This document shows, in pieces, positions 1-11,487 of a stretch of 64,000 bases of DNA. How positions within the stretch are numbered: position 1 is the stretch's first letter; every line of letters starts with the position of its first letter. The translations under genes were made by a program, and so were the position numbers. The notes below the pieces were generated by a model, which worked only from the letters and a program-made list of their open reading frames with translations, was not told the DNA's origin and did no database searches. This DNA is from Zygnema cylindricum (Eukaryota > Streptophyta > Zygnematophyceae > Zygnematales > Zygnemataceae): the NCBI GenBank assembly GCA_037447655.1, contig JBBHKE010001905.1, forward strand, positions 1 through 64,000, given 5' to 3'.

Positions 1-158
1 GTTCTTTTCGTATGGGTATAGGTGTTGTTTCGTGTTCGCGTAATGTGATGTTCGGTTTAGTACGACTTTCTCTGTATTGTTCGTTTCGTATGGTATAGAT
101 GTTGTTTCGTGCGTAGGACATTGTACCGTGCTTTTGGTCTAGTGCACGATTCGTTTCG
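1..158. repeat. Two-unit tandem repeat, about 78 bp
   Basis: The stretch starting at 1 (gttcttttcgtatgggtata) recurs at 79 (gttcgtttcgtatggtatag), and both units continue with a similar tgttgtttcgtg stretch. No coding signal is seen. It lies just outside the left end of copia element A. Confidence 0.5.
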
Positions 159-199
159 GTGCAAGAGTGGTTGCGTTGGTGTATCGTCAACGGGTATGA

Positions 200-1477
200 T
201 GTTGAAAAAAGGTATTTTGTATTCTATCTCTTTAGTTAGTCTATGGTCATTCAACAGTTCTCATACTTGTCTTAGTCACTCAGATCTGGCAGGCAGCTCA
301 GGCAGATAAGTAGGCAGGAAGAAGACACAGCCCCTGCAAAAGATAGAGCCATAGCTGCCAAGGCAGATAAGAAGACAAGCAGAAGACACGGCTCCTGCAA
401 AAAATAGACTGACAGGAACAGGATTTTGAAGACAAGCAGAAGACACGGCCCATTCAAAAGATAGACTGACAGGAACAGGATTTGATCCTATGACCTACCG
501 GATAATTGTCGTACACCTACCGGATAATTGTCGTACAGATTAACCGTCCGTTTTATTTGGTAGGTCTTGATGAAGCATGACGTACATGGGATGTGTTAAT
601 TATTTAAACACAGACGCAGCGACACATTTCATTTAACAGCTTACGGTACAAAATAAACATAAAACGTGCAGGACCGCACGAAATAAACGAAACGACATTT
701 AATTTCAACGGACGAAATCAAATGCGGTTGGCGATCGACGGTTAGCAGAGGAGTCGGAACTCGGGAGTAGATATTTGGCGGTTTGCAAGCCAATGTCGGT
801 GGACAACACGTGGCGAGTTATGATTGGACAGCGGATATTAAGTGAGGAGCAACTACGGCTCAAGAACAAACACTCGTCAGCGGAGCGGCCATGCCGTCCT
901 ATGGCCATATAGAAAGTACAGCGGTACCTGTACCTTCTTGTACCTTGCAATCTTTTGATTGACTTGGTACACTACACCGCCAATCGCTATTAGCGTTGTG
1001 TACGCTTATCCCGTCCCGTTTTTTTTTTTTTTTATTCTCAAATAGAATTATCGACACTATTTAAAAATAACCCTAATTCCTAATTAGAGTAATCGATTTC
1101 TTCGAAAATTTCCAAATTCCCAATTAGCGTAAACCACGCTAATTATTGGTATACGCTAAAGAAACTTCTACGCTAATAGCGATTGGCGGTGTAGTAGTAA
1201 GGTCAAAGAGGGAGCTTACGACTTAGAAAAATTTAGGTAGCCACCTCTCTCCTAAAGTGCATCTATATTTATAGGCCATCTTTGGCCAGCCATAACTTAA
1301 TTCTCAGGTGAGCAATTTCAGTGATTCAGGGAGTCCCGATACATAAAGGTGTAGTTGGTTAGAGTTTTTGCGTGCCACGGTGGCATTTATTCATTCCTAT
1401 AGTCAAAACTGCAAATATTATCATAGAGGCTTCATAAAAGCTGGACATTCTGTGGACTAACAGGTCACAGAATTATA
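200..1477 (+). repeat. 5' LTR of copia element A
   Basis: It matches 10518-11482 along most of its length. It is about 310 bp longer because it holds MITE M1 (975-1191) and an expanded run of repeats of roughly 60 bp at 300-482 (aagacaagcagaagacac motif), plus a 20-bp tandem duplication near 497-535. It ends just before the primer-binding site. Confidence 0.85.
975..1191. mobile_element. MITE M1 (TA-flanked, CACCGC family)
   Basis: Terminal inverted repeats are CACCGCCAATCGCTATTAGCG on the left and its complement on the right, with TA on each side (973-974, 1192-1193). The other LTR of the same element, near 11170-11185, has the uninterrupted site cacTAgtagtagg, so the insertion is exact and duplicated TA. 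The core is AT-rich with no open frame. Its nearest relative here is M5 at 29323-29540. The TA duplication points to Tc1/mariner-type mobilisation (inference). Confidence 0.88.
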
Positions 1478-1490
1478 GGTTATGGGCCCA
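1478..1490 (+). promoter_or_regulatory. Primer-binding site of element A
   Basis: GGTTATGGGCCCA directly abuts the 5' LTR. It is complementary to the anticodon stem-loop region of eukaryotic initiator methionine tRNA (TGGGCCCATAACC), not to the tRNA 3' end. Drosophila copia and yeast Ty5 are known to use a half-tRNA primer of this kind. Confidence 0.8.
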
Positions 1491-1769
1491 CCCAATGGGT
1501 GCCCATTTTCAATAGAACATGGTTCATGTACTGGGAAACCATGATGAGGGGTGCATTGTTTGAAAAACGGCTAGGGGGCAATGTGAGTGGTCGTGTGCGT
1601 CGGCCAACTGCAAAATTGGGAGTTCCACCAGGGTTTGGAGAATCTCGATTCACGAAGGATCTGTGGCGTTAGAGGTGGTAGAGGATGTTGGGGAAAGCAT
1701 TGTGTCGGACAAAGGGAAGGAGAAACTCACCTCGATGACTACTGGATCGGTTCCGGTAGTAGATGTTCA

Positions 1770-2640
1770 GTAAACCAAGGCATATGATACTGAAATCTGG
1801 GATTTCAACAACATCGTGGCGGCTCATTTCATTCTCTTGCGTCTCACTCAAGCAGTTGCTACACCTCATCTTCATGTGGACAAGGCGGACGAGTTGTGTG
1901 AGGCTCTTGTCAACATTTACAATAGTGGTACGATTCAGCAGCAGAAGCTGGCACATCAAAAGGTACTAGCATATGTGTACAAAGGGGGAAAGATGTTAGA
2001 CTTTTGTAATGACTTGGCCCTGTTATTTATGGAGTTGGAGAGTGCAGGAAAAAAAGAGACTGAGAAAGAGAAGATGAATACTTTGTTGATGAAACTCCCA
2101 GATGATTAACAAGGAGATGAATACTTTGTTGATGAAACTCCCAGATGATTTACAGGGTTCAGGATTTGCTAGATCATTGATGGATTTGGAACTCCGTTGT
2201 GGGGATCATTTGGGTTCAAGAAAGCAGAATTGAGATTCGGAGAGGAGGAAAGAGTGTTCAAGCATTGGTTGTTCGAACTAACTTGGGGGATAAGTATTCC
2301 AAGAACCTTATGGAAACTTTGGTGAGGAGGAAGAGGAAACCAATCGGACGGATATGGATCGAGGCATCCAAAGGGGCTTTGTCACTTTGGAATTTAGCTC
2401 GGACATTACATGGCGGAGTGTACTAAACTGACAGAGCTGAGATTGAAAGAGGGGCAAATCGGAAAATCAGCCGCTAGAAAGAAGAATGCATTTGTGGCAA
2501 CACAAGTCATGGGAGAGGATTCCGATGAGGACGATGGAGAACTTCTCCTCAACGAGGAACTGGAGGTGAAAGGTGAGCCGAATATTCTAAGGAGGCAAAA
2601 GTGTGCTTTCGGTGGAGTAAAAGAAGCTCCTGAAGAAGGA
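1770..2640 (+). pseudogene. Degraded copia Gag of element A
   Basis: Frame-shifted remains of a copia-type capsid protein that would package element RNA. Recognisable parts are an alpha-helical gag stretch at about 1816-2108 (KADELCEALVNIYNSG, LLFMELESAGKK) and a broken zinc knuckle near 2380-2424, where C...GHYMAEC is visible but carries a stop and has lost one cysteine. A 35-bp tandem duplication (gatgaatactttgttgatga...) at about 2073-2151 introduces a stop. An acidic linker (EDSDEDDGE) leads into the protease. Several frames must be combined, so no product is expected. Confidence 0.7.
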
Positions 2641-5600
2641 TGGATTATTGATTCAGGAGCCTCTATGCATATGTGTAGAGAAAACAACTGTTTACCAAAA
2701 TGACACATTCCCTACTGTAGAGATAGAGTATGGGGATGAGAGAATAGTAACCACTAATTTAGTGGGATCTGTGGATCCTAAAGTCTTAGTTGACGGGAAG
2801 ACATCCATGGTCACTTTCTTTGATGTTCTTTTTATTCAAGAGTTGAACAAGAATCTTATCTCTACGTCGGTCTTAGATGATAAGGGTTTAAAGAGTAGTA
2901 CTAAGAATTCAGTCGTTGTTGCTAGCTATGAGAATGAAGTGTACTTCACAGCTGAAAATGACAGCTTAAAGATGTTTAGGCTGAATTTGAGAAATGGAAA
3001 GACGGGAGTTTACTATGCCAGTGTAAGTGATTTGATGATGTGGCATAAAAGATTGGGACATGTGCATCTCGATAGATTGAAATAAATGAAAAAAATGGGT
3101 TTAGTTGAGGGAATACATTTTGGAGATAATGAGACCTTGGATGATAGTGGAGGATGTGCTCAAGGTAAGGCCCACAGATTGCCTTTCTTAAAAACCACAT
3201 CATATATGGGTGAAAAGATCTTAGATCTAGTTCATACTGACATATGGGGACCGGCCAAAGTGCCATCAGTTGGAGGGAAAATATTTATGCTTATTATCAC
3301 GGATGATTGGTCTAGATACTCCAGAGTATATTTCTTGAAAAACAAATCTAAGGCTTTAGCTTATTTTAAATAGTATAAAACATGGAGTGAGAAGCTTCAT
3401 GAGACACCTATAAAGAGAGTGAGGAGTGATAATGGGGGGGAATACACTTCTAATGAGTTTGAGGATTTTTTGAAAGCGGAAGGGGTTCAACACCAAAAAA
3501 CTGTTCCAAAGAACCCAAGACAAAACGGTGTAGCCGAGAGACTAAATCGGACATTAAGTGACAGTGGTCGTAGCATGTTGTCGGATTAAAAAATAAGGAA
3601 AAGCTTTTGGGCAGAAGCTATGAATTGTGCTAATTATCTCAAAAATAGAGTCTTTACCTTGGCGGTAAAAAGATAAACACCTTATGAAAGATGGACCGGG
3701 AGAAAACCTAAAATTTCACAATTAAAGGTTTTCGAAAATCAAGTGTTTAGTCTAAACACAGAAAAATGTGATTGGAAGTTAGATGCAAGGGGAAAGCCGG
3801 GATACCTACTTGGGTATGATGAAAATGTAAACGGATACAAAGTTTATGATCTCGGAAGAGAAGACATCATTCTAGTAAAACACTTGGTAGTCATGGATGA
3901 AAGAAAGTTCATAGATTCCTTTAAATACACTAAACCGGTTAGAATTATAATTGAATCCGAAAATGAGTTAGATTCGGATTCTTCTAACCGAACTCCGGTT
4001 CAGCCTGACATTGCAAAGGAAGAGAAAAATCTGAAAGAGAGTGACCCTCTCTTTGAGTCACAGCTTACGGTTCAAACTGAAAAAGAAAACAAGGAAAGGC
4101 CGGAAATGGGTGATAAACGTCCGGAGATGGACTCCACGGATAGGGGAGAAAAAAAAGTCATCCGGAGAAATCCGAGATAACCTTTGATTCCAGCATCAAA
4201 TGTTGGAGGAAGAAGTAGCAAGAGACTTCAAGAGAGACAAGTGAACAACAAAGTAACTAAGATGTCACATTTAAGGGAACCCCATACTTACTCGGAAGCA
4301 ATTAATAGATCGGAACGTAGTAGATGGATGACAACCATTAATGATGAGTTGGCTTCCATTATGGAAGCAAACACATTGGAGCTGGTGGATTGTCCTCCGA
4401 ACAGAAAGCCGATATGATGCAAGTGGGTATTTAAGTTGAAACTCAATCCGGATAACACTATCGAGCAATATAAGGCCAGATTAGTGGCAAAAGGGTTCAC
4501 ACAGAAGGAAGGAATCGATTATGAGGAGACCTTCGCTACGGCTGTTAGATTTCCCTCCGTCCTGATTCTACTTAGTCTAACGGCAACGGAAGACATAGAA
4601 GTGCACTAGATGGACATCAAAACTGCTTTCTTATACGGAGAATTACAAAAAAAAATCTTCATGCAACAGCCGGAAAGATTTGTGGAGAAATGAGAAGAAA
4701 GTAAGGCGTGCAGATTGATAAAGTCTCTTTATACACTAAAGCAAGCTCCACGCAAATAGAACAAGAAGCTGGACGAGTTTTATACGAGTTTGAGATATAT
4801 CCGAATCAGTTCGGATCATTCCATCTATCAATTTGAGGATGAAGAAGGTATAATTTTCATTGGCATCCATGTTGATGATTTGCTTGTTTTGAGTTAATCA
4901 AAAAAAAAAATAATGGATTGAAAAATGATCTAAAGAGTTGATTTGAAATGAAAGAATTTGGAGAGGTAAAGTACATTTTGGGAATTCAGATGGAGAGCGA
5001 TAGATAAAAGAAAGCAATTAGACTGACTCAAAAGGAAAGAATAGGAAATATGCTTGAAAAAATTCAAATGGATAAAGCAAATAGTTGTACGACTCCAATG
5101 GATTTAAAAAAGGGAAATGAGAGGAGCTCATAAGAGGCTGTCTTGATCTTGGATAATGAGTTAGGACCTGAAGAAAGGAAGTTTATGCAAACTATTCCCT
5201 ATAGACAGGCTGTCGGTAGTTTGGTCTATTATATGAACTGTACTCGTCTTGATATAGCAACAGCTGTGGGGATATTAAGTAGGAGTTTGAATGATCCTAG
5301 GAACAAAGATTCGGAAGCGGCCAAAAGGGTCATGCGATACTTGATAGGAATGAGAGATCTGTGGTTGAATTTGGGAGGGGATAATACTGACATAACTACT
5401 TGGAGTGACATAACTACTTGGAGTGATGCCAGTTATGTGGATGCTCCGATTAGGAGGTGAACTTCTAGGTATGTGTTGTATGTTGGGAATGGGGTTTGCT
5501 GTTAGAGCACCAAGCAACAAAAGGTGATTGATCAGTCCACCATGGAAGCTGAGTATATGGCCTCTTGTTCGGCTGTGAAAGAATTAATGTGGGTGAAATC

Positions 5601-5744
5601 TTTGCTTCAAGAACTTGGATATATAAAGAATGGAGTGCCAAAGATATTTTGTGATAATCAAGCTGCGATTGCAATTGCGGAAAACCCTAAGCATCACTTG
5701 AAAGCAAAGCATATGGATATTTGTTTGAGCTTTGTTAGAGAGTA
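2641..5744 (+). pseudogene. Degraded copia Pol of element A: protease, integrase, RT, RNase H
   Basis: Domains occur in copia order. The protease has WIIDSGASMHMC at about 2641-2680. A GAG-pre-integrase segment has MMWHKRLGH near 3040. The integrase has HTDIWGP near 3235, DDWSR near 3303 and RSDNGGEYTSNEF near 3421-3460. Reverse transcriptase runs from about 4290 (CKWVFKLKLNPDNT, LVAKGFTQKEGID), with the YVDD active site changed to HVDD near 4870. RNase H runs about 5143-5744 (TMEAEYMA, FCDNQAAIAIA). At least a dozen in-frame stops are present, and an 18-bp tandem duplication (gacataactacttggagt) lies at 5389-5424. The frame is cut at 5749 by element B1 and its last part resumes at 10389. Confidence 0.85.
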
Positions 5745-5749
5745 GGTTG

Positions 5750-6788
5750 TGTTGTCCATAACCTATTTCACCCATGGATCACTCTCGAAAGCACCACAAA
5801 CTACCCCCTAAACAGCTGTGTTTCAAACAACACAGATTACTCCACAATCAACAAAATCACCTCAAACTCCACCAATATGCAGTATACTATAAAAACTGTA
5901 AACTCCCAAAGGTACAGCTAAATCCACCAAGGAATCTAGAAGATTTAAGCTTCAGAGTTTCCCAAAAACAGTTGACAACTTCTCAAACTAACAAGGTAGA
6001 CATCTCACATAATTTTATGGGGATAACAGAACAGACTGAAACTACACACAAATATAGTTTCTAGATCATAAATAGCTTCAAAAAGTTTCATATCAAAACA
6101 TCAATCAGGGTGATCACACCAACAGGTCAAAGTTGCAGAAAAATGGTCTGCCATTTCTTTGATTAACTCAACTATAATTCTCTAAATAATTGAAGTCCTA
6201 CAAGTTATACTCATAGAGTGCACTACTACTTGTACGGAGGCATACCAGCCGTACGGTATCTACCATCTACATAAACTATTGTGAGTATACCCGAATGATT
6301 CGAGGTATGTCAAAATGAACAAGTCTACACTAATAAATTAATTAGCAAAAAGACAGTTTTGTATTACAGAATATTTACACCGACACCTCCGCAAAATCCG
6401 CATACTAGGCATCAACTTGTTTAGTTACTTTAGATCATTTTATGAATCTTCGTCCACCGACTTGATTCATACCAATCGCAGTTGCGTTGTCCGTACGGAT
6501 CATATCTAAAATAATCGCAGCTGCGTTGTCTTGTCTGCGTCGCAGCTGTGCCGTACTAGCGGCGTATATTTCAACATTTCGTTCATTTCACATCGCGATC
6601 CGCCGTCCATTTTTTAATGTTTATTCACGCCACTCACCGGGTCCCTTACGTCACTTTAGTTTTATCCGTACGTTCGCTCCCCCAATCTGTGAATCCATTC
6701 GAACCTCCTCATTAAATTCCATTACACACGAACTGTCGCAAGTGCACGAAATGTCGCGTACGCACAAAACAAACTTTTCAAAACAACA
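5750..6788 (-). repeat. LTR of B1 (3' copy on minus strand)
   Basis: A 1039-bp repeat starting TGTTGTCCATAACC and ending caaaacaaca. It is homologous to 9326-10388 and to the LTRs of B2 and B3. Confidence 0.85.
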
Positions 6789-7879
6789 CTCCCTTGAAAT
6801 TTTAGTTTCGTGCATCCGGAATGCAATATGCAGCATGTTCTGCTATGCTGCTCTGCTGCGCCAGTTTGACATCGCAACCCAGTTTGAACACAATATGCAG
6901 CATGTACTGCTTTGTTGCCATGCTGCGCTAGTTTGACATCGCAGCCCTAGCAGCTGCTCCATTCTACCCTCAACTTTCTTCACACCCTCATCTACTGAGA
7001 ACTAAGGCTTTCAAACTCAACACTCCCCTAAAGCTTTAGACTCAATACTCCACTCTGTTTGCAGATATTTCTACACCAATGGCGGTATATACAAACGCTG
7101 GGACGTAAAAATTATTTAGAGATCGAAGATTTTCTTTCACAACCTTCACTACTCAACATTAAAAAACTTAAAACAACACATCACCATTATATCTGCCGAC
7201 GTCGCCACTGCTCATGCTCCCTCTTGCCATTTCCGAACCTGCCCCTTCTTTAAAACTGCCCCCTTTCAAAATTCGTCCTGTAACAGCTCCCCCTATGCCA
7301 TAAACGCCAAACTGTCCTTTCACTAGTGCTATAACACCTCTTTAGTAACTCCGAATTTCCACCTGTATTCGTCACTTAGCCATGTTATCAAATTTGTCGA
7401 AAAGTTATCTCCTACACACTTTTATCAAGCAATCGCTGTACCTTCTCCCCTATTAAATAATTCTACGCCTTCGGCTTCCTTCGATATATGTTACTTAAGT
7501 TATTGCACCAAATTCTCTTCAAGGTTCCTTAAAAGTTGCTCACGTCCCTCCATTTTCCCGTCACACATCCTCTCAACGTTGCTGGTTGCGTTCTTCGGTG
7601 TGATCGATTTTGTAACATGTTTATTGTCCGAATGTTTTTCTGCAATCTTTATCTTTTTCTTGTTTTCTTATGACTTCCTGTTCAGTTCATAGACTTTGTG
7701 GTTTTTCCATAGTTTGCATTCCCATTACCTCTATAAAGTGTGGTTTTTCTCACTATTTTTTTGTATTTTTCCATAAATCTGCCATTTTCCTTAATTGTAT
7801 GCATTCTCAATATATTCATTCTAATCCCCTTTCATTTAGCTGCTCTTTCCTCTTCCTAGTATTCTTTCTTATTTTTCAT

Positions 7880-9300
7880 ATTCCTCCAAATTTATGACCT
7901 TTCCCGCTCTCATAAACCTCCTTCCTTAGCCTGATTTTCTTAACAGTTTCTACCAGTTTTTCGATGAGTTCAATAATTTTTAAATCAACAGTATTTTTCA
8001 CTTCTGATGGTAATTCCCCATTTGGTATGAATTCACTAATTTCTTTCTCATCAACTTCTCTTATCCTTTCTCTAAGTTCTGTTTTCAGTTCAGTGTTCTC
8101 TATATCTAAAAAATATTCTTCAGCCAATTTTAAATTTACTTTTTTGGCTCCCCTTTCTTCAAAAATCTCTTTTCCTTTTAAGTCACTCTCACACACCAAT
8201 TTATCACGAGAAGGAGTCACACAAGCCGAGTCTTTTCCACTCTATTTTTTCTCCTCACTATCTTCGGTGACAATAATTTTTCTCGTCTTTTCCACTTCTA
8301 TATGCCCTTCACTTCCTTCAACTTTTCTTATTTTAGATACCTCTTTATTTAGTGAGTTTGTGTCACTCACCAATCTGTCCTAGGAAATATTGACAGCAAC
8401 CGAATCCTATTCTGTCACCTGTTTTTCCTCATTTTGAAAAACATAAAAGGCTGGTAAGTAAATATATCCGTCAACACAAGGTGTATGCCTTTTGTCATTG
8501 GTCGAGTCTTGTCTCTCACTCACTAAAACACTTGATTCACTTCTTGTTAAGGGTTGAACTAGGTTGTTGTCCCATCCATCTCTGAAGTTCCTTGTAACAC
8601 ATGCACTTTTATACCATGGACATACCCTGAAGGTATGTCCTAAATCATTACCGTAAAAATATTCTTAGGTTGATCATCGAACTCACTATTACTTTTAATT
8701 TTTGGAAACTGAGACTTAGATTTCTTTATATTCCTCTCACTTGATAACACCTTTCTATTAGCCTCTTCATCTAGAGCAACTCGTTTAGCTACAGTTAAGC
8801 TCTAATCCTTTTTATCATTTAAAGTTAATCAATCTAAAACACTCTTATATTCTTTAGGTAGGCTTCTCATTAATAAGTGAGCTTGTTGAGCATGGGTAAA
8901 TTTTCCTCCTATCAAATCATTTTCTGCAAATAATACTTGTATTTTCATTTTCTGCAAATAACACTTGTAAGTCAATACATTGATTCTCCATACTGCCTCT
9001 TACATACTTGTATTCAACTATTTTGATAACACTACTAAGCCAATGATATAAAGACATCTTTGCATAAGTACATTCTAAGCACTTCCATAATTCCGCTGCA
9101 CTTTTAAAACTTATGTATGCCATTACCAGTTCCTCAGTCAAGGAGTTCTTGATAACCCTTACACACTCATGGTTCTTCTTTTTTCATCCATTTGATGTTT
9201 CGGCCAAAGTACCTTCCACCACATCTATTAGCTCCATCATCTCGAAGTAGCTCTCCTACATACACCTCCAGTAATGATATTAAGATCTATCAAATATGGG
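7880..9300 (-). pseudogene. Degraded Gag of element B1
   Basis: The minus strand encodes parts of a copia-like Gag in several frames. A helical gag core at 8917-9141 (SFKSAAELWKCLECTYAKMS) closely matches the intact Gag of B3. A mutated zinc knuckle near 8600-8680 (GNDLGHTFRVC, first cysteine pair lost) follows. A charged C-terminal region at 7876-8220 is rich in Glu and Lys. Stops and frameshifts separate the parts. Roughly 1.1 kb between this remnant and the left LTR (6789-7875) carries no recognisable coding sequence but is shared with B2. Confidence 0.7.
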
Positions 9301-9312
9301 TAGCCATTGGTG

Positions 9313-9325
9313 TGGGCCCATAACC
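9313..9325 (-). promoter_or_regulatory. Primer-binding site of B1
   Basis: The plus strand reads TGGGCCCATAACC directly before the LTR at 9326; on the element strand this is GGTTATGGGCCCA, the same sequence as in element A. It is complementary to the initiator tRNA-Met anticodon arm. Confidence 0.8.
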
Positions 9326-10388
9326 TATTGTCCATAGCCTATTTCAGCCATGGATCACTCTCGGAAGCACCACAGACTACCCCCTAAACAGCTGTGTTTC
9401 AAATAGCACATATTACTCCACAATCAACAAAATCACCTCAAACTCCACCAATATGCAGTATACTATAAAAACTGTAAACTCCTGAAGGTAAAGCTAAATC
9501 CACCAAGGAATCTAGAAGATATAAGATTCAGAGTTTCCCGAAAACAACTGACTGCTTCTCAAACTAACCAGGTAGACTTCTCACAGAATTCTATGGGGAT
9601 AACCGAACAGACTGAAACTACTCACACCTATAGTTTCTAGATCATCGAATTGCTTTACTAAGTTTCACAAAGTTTCACATCAAAACATCAATCAGAGTGA
9701 TCACACCAACAAGTCAAACTTGTAGAAAAACAGTATGCCATTTCTTTGATTAACTCAACTATGATGCTCCAAATAATCTAAGTCCTACAAGTTATACTTA
9801 GAGAGTTCACTACTGATTGTACGGAGGCATGCCTGCCGTACGGTATCTACCATTTACATAAAATATTGTGAGTATACCCGAATAATTCGAGGTATGTCAA
9901 AATGAACAAGACTATAGTAATACACTAATTAGCAAAAAGACAAATCTCTGTTGTACAACATATTTACACCGACACCTCCGCGAAATCCGTATACTAAGCG
10001 TCAACTTGCTGAGTTACTTTAGATCTTCTTATGAATCTTCGTCCGCCGACTTGATTCATACGAATCGCACTTTCGTTATCTCGTACGGATCATATCCAAA
10101 ATAACCGCAGCTGTGTTGTCTTGTCTTCGTCGCAACAGCGCCGTAATGGCGGCGTATATGTCAACATTTCGTTCATTTCACATCGGATCACTTCGCGATC
10201 CGCCGTCCATTTCTTAATGTTTATTCACGCCACTCACCAAGTCCCTTACGTCACTTTAGTTTTATCCGTACGTTTGCTCCCCCAATCCGTGAATCCATTC
10301 GAACCTCCTCATTAAATTCCAATACGCACGAACTTTCGCAAACGCACGAATTGTCACGTACGCACAAAACAAACTTTTTAAAACAACA
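9326..10388 (-). repeat. LTR of B1 (5' copy on minus strand)
   Basis: A 1063-bp repeat starting TATTGTCCATAGCC (one base from the family consensus TGTTGTCC) and ending aaaacaaca. It pairs with 5750-6788. Confidence 0.85.
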
Positions 10389-10517
10389 GTTTGAGAATAA
10401 AATAGTTAGTTTGGAATATAGACCAGATGGAGAAATGGTAGCAGATATGATACCTAAGCCGGTTCCTTCTCCCAAAGTGAGGATTGAAGCAAAAGATATA
10501 CTAGAAAATAAAGGGAG
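10389..10517 (+). pseudogene. C-terminal end of element A RNase H, separated by B1
   Basis: Encodes the last part of a copia RNase H (SLEYRPDGEMVADMIPKPV); the family motif is EMVAD followed by KP. It continues the frame left at 5744 and runs into a purine-rich tract (aataaagggag) immediately before the 3' LTR at 10518. Confidence 0.8.
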
Positions 10518-11482
10518 TGTTGAAAAAGGGTATTTTGTATTCCATCTCTTTAGTTAGTCTATGGTCATTGTACAGTTCTCATACTTGTCGTAGTCACCGA
10601 GAACTGGCAGGGAGCCATGGCTGCCTCAGGTAGATAAGACAACAGACAGAAGACACAACCCTTGCAAAAGATAGACTGACAAGGACATGTTTTATTCCTG
10701 TGACCTCCCGGATGACTTCTGTACGGATTAACCGTCCGCTTTATCCGATAGGTCTTGATGAAGCGTTACGTACATGGGATGTGTTAATTATTTAAACAGT
10801 GACGCAGCGACACATTTCATTTAACAGCTTACGGAACAAAATAAACATGAAATGTGCAGGACCGCACGAAATACAGGACTGCATGAAATAAACGAAACGA
10901 CATTTAATTTCAACAGACAAAATCAAGTGATGTTCGCGATCGACGACTCGTAGAGGAGCCGGAATTCTGGAGTAGACATTTGGCAGTTTGCAAGCCAATG
11001 TCCCGGACGACACGTGGCGTGTTATGATTGGACAGCGGATATAACGGGGGTAGCAACTACGGCTCAGGAACTGACACTCGTCAACGGAGGGGCCATGCCG
11101 TCCTATGGCGGTACAAAAAGTACAGTGGTATGTGTACCTTCTTGTACCTTACAGTCTTTTGATTGGCTAAATACACTAGTAGTAGGTTCACAAAAGGAGC
11201 TTAGGACTTATAAAAATTTAGGTAGCCTCCTCTCTCCCAGAGTGCATCTGTATTTATAGGCTCTCTTTGGCAAGCTATAACTTAATGCTCATGTGAGCAA
11301 TTTCAGTGATTTTTTTTGCTGCGGGCTTAGGGGAGTCCAGACTACATAGGGGTGTAGTCGGTCACGGTTTTTGGGTGCTAAGGTGGCACTTATTCATTAC
11401 TAAAGTCAAAAGTGCAAATATTATCCTAGATGCTTCATATAAGTTGGACATTATGTGGACCAATAGAGGTCACAGAATTACA
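10518..11482 (+). repeat. 3' LTR of copia element A
   Basis: A 965-bp partner of the 5' LTR without the MITE and without the expanded 60-bp repeats. It shows the empty site for M1. Confidence 0.85.
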
Positions 11483-11487
11483 TATTA

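Larger units (their letters stand above)
5750..10388 (-). mobile_element. Gag-only LTR retrotransposon B1 (non-autonomous copia-like)
   Basis: Direct repeats 5750-6788 and 9326-10388 begin TGTTGTCC/TATTGTCC and end ACAACA. The element reads on the minus strand: the primer-binding site is at 9313-9325 and a purine-rich tract (complement of ctcccttgaaat) is at 6789. The flanking 5-mers GGTTG (5745-5749) and GTTTG (10389-10393) differ by one base. The internal region of 2.5 kb holds only a decayed gag; no protease, integrase or RT motif is seen. It is inserted in the RNase H region of element A, whose reading frame continues on the far side once the element and one TSD are discounted. Confidence 0.85.
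200..11482 (+). mobile_element. Ty1/copia LTR retrotransposon A, decayed, interrupted by element B1
   Basis: A full-length but dead copia element. The 5' LTR is 200-1477 and the 3' LTR 10518-11482; both start TGTTGAAAAA and end near cacagaattaYa. A primer-binding site follows the 5' LTR at 1478-1490. The order gag, protease, integrase, reverse transcriptase, RNase H is that of copia. The flanking 5-mers TATGA (195-199) and TATTA (11483-11487) look like a target-site duplication with one mismatch. A gag-only element of 4.6 kb (B1) sits inside the RNase H region, and a 217-bp MITE sits in the 5' LTR. Net length without B1 is about 6.6 kb. Many in-frame stops make it inactive. Confidence 0.85.
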
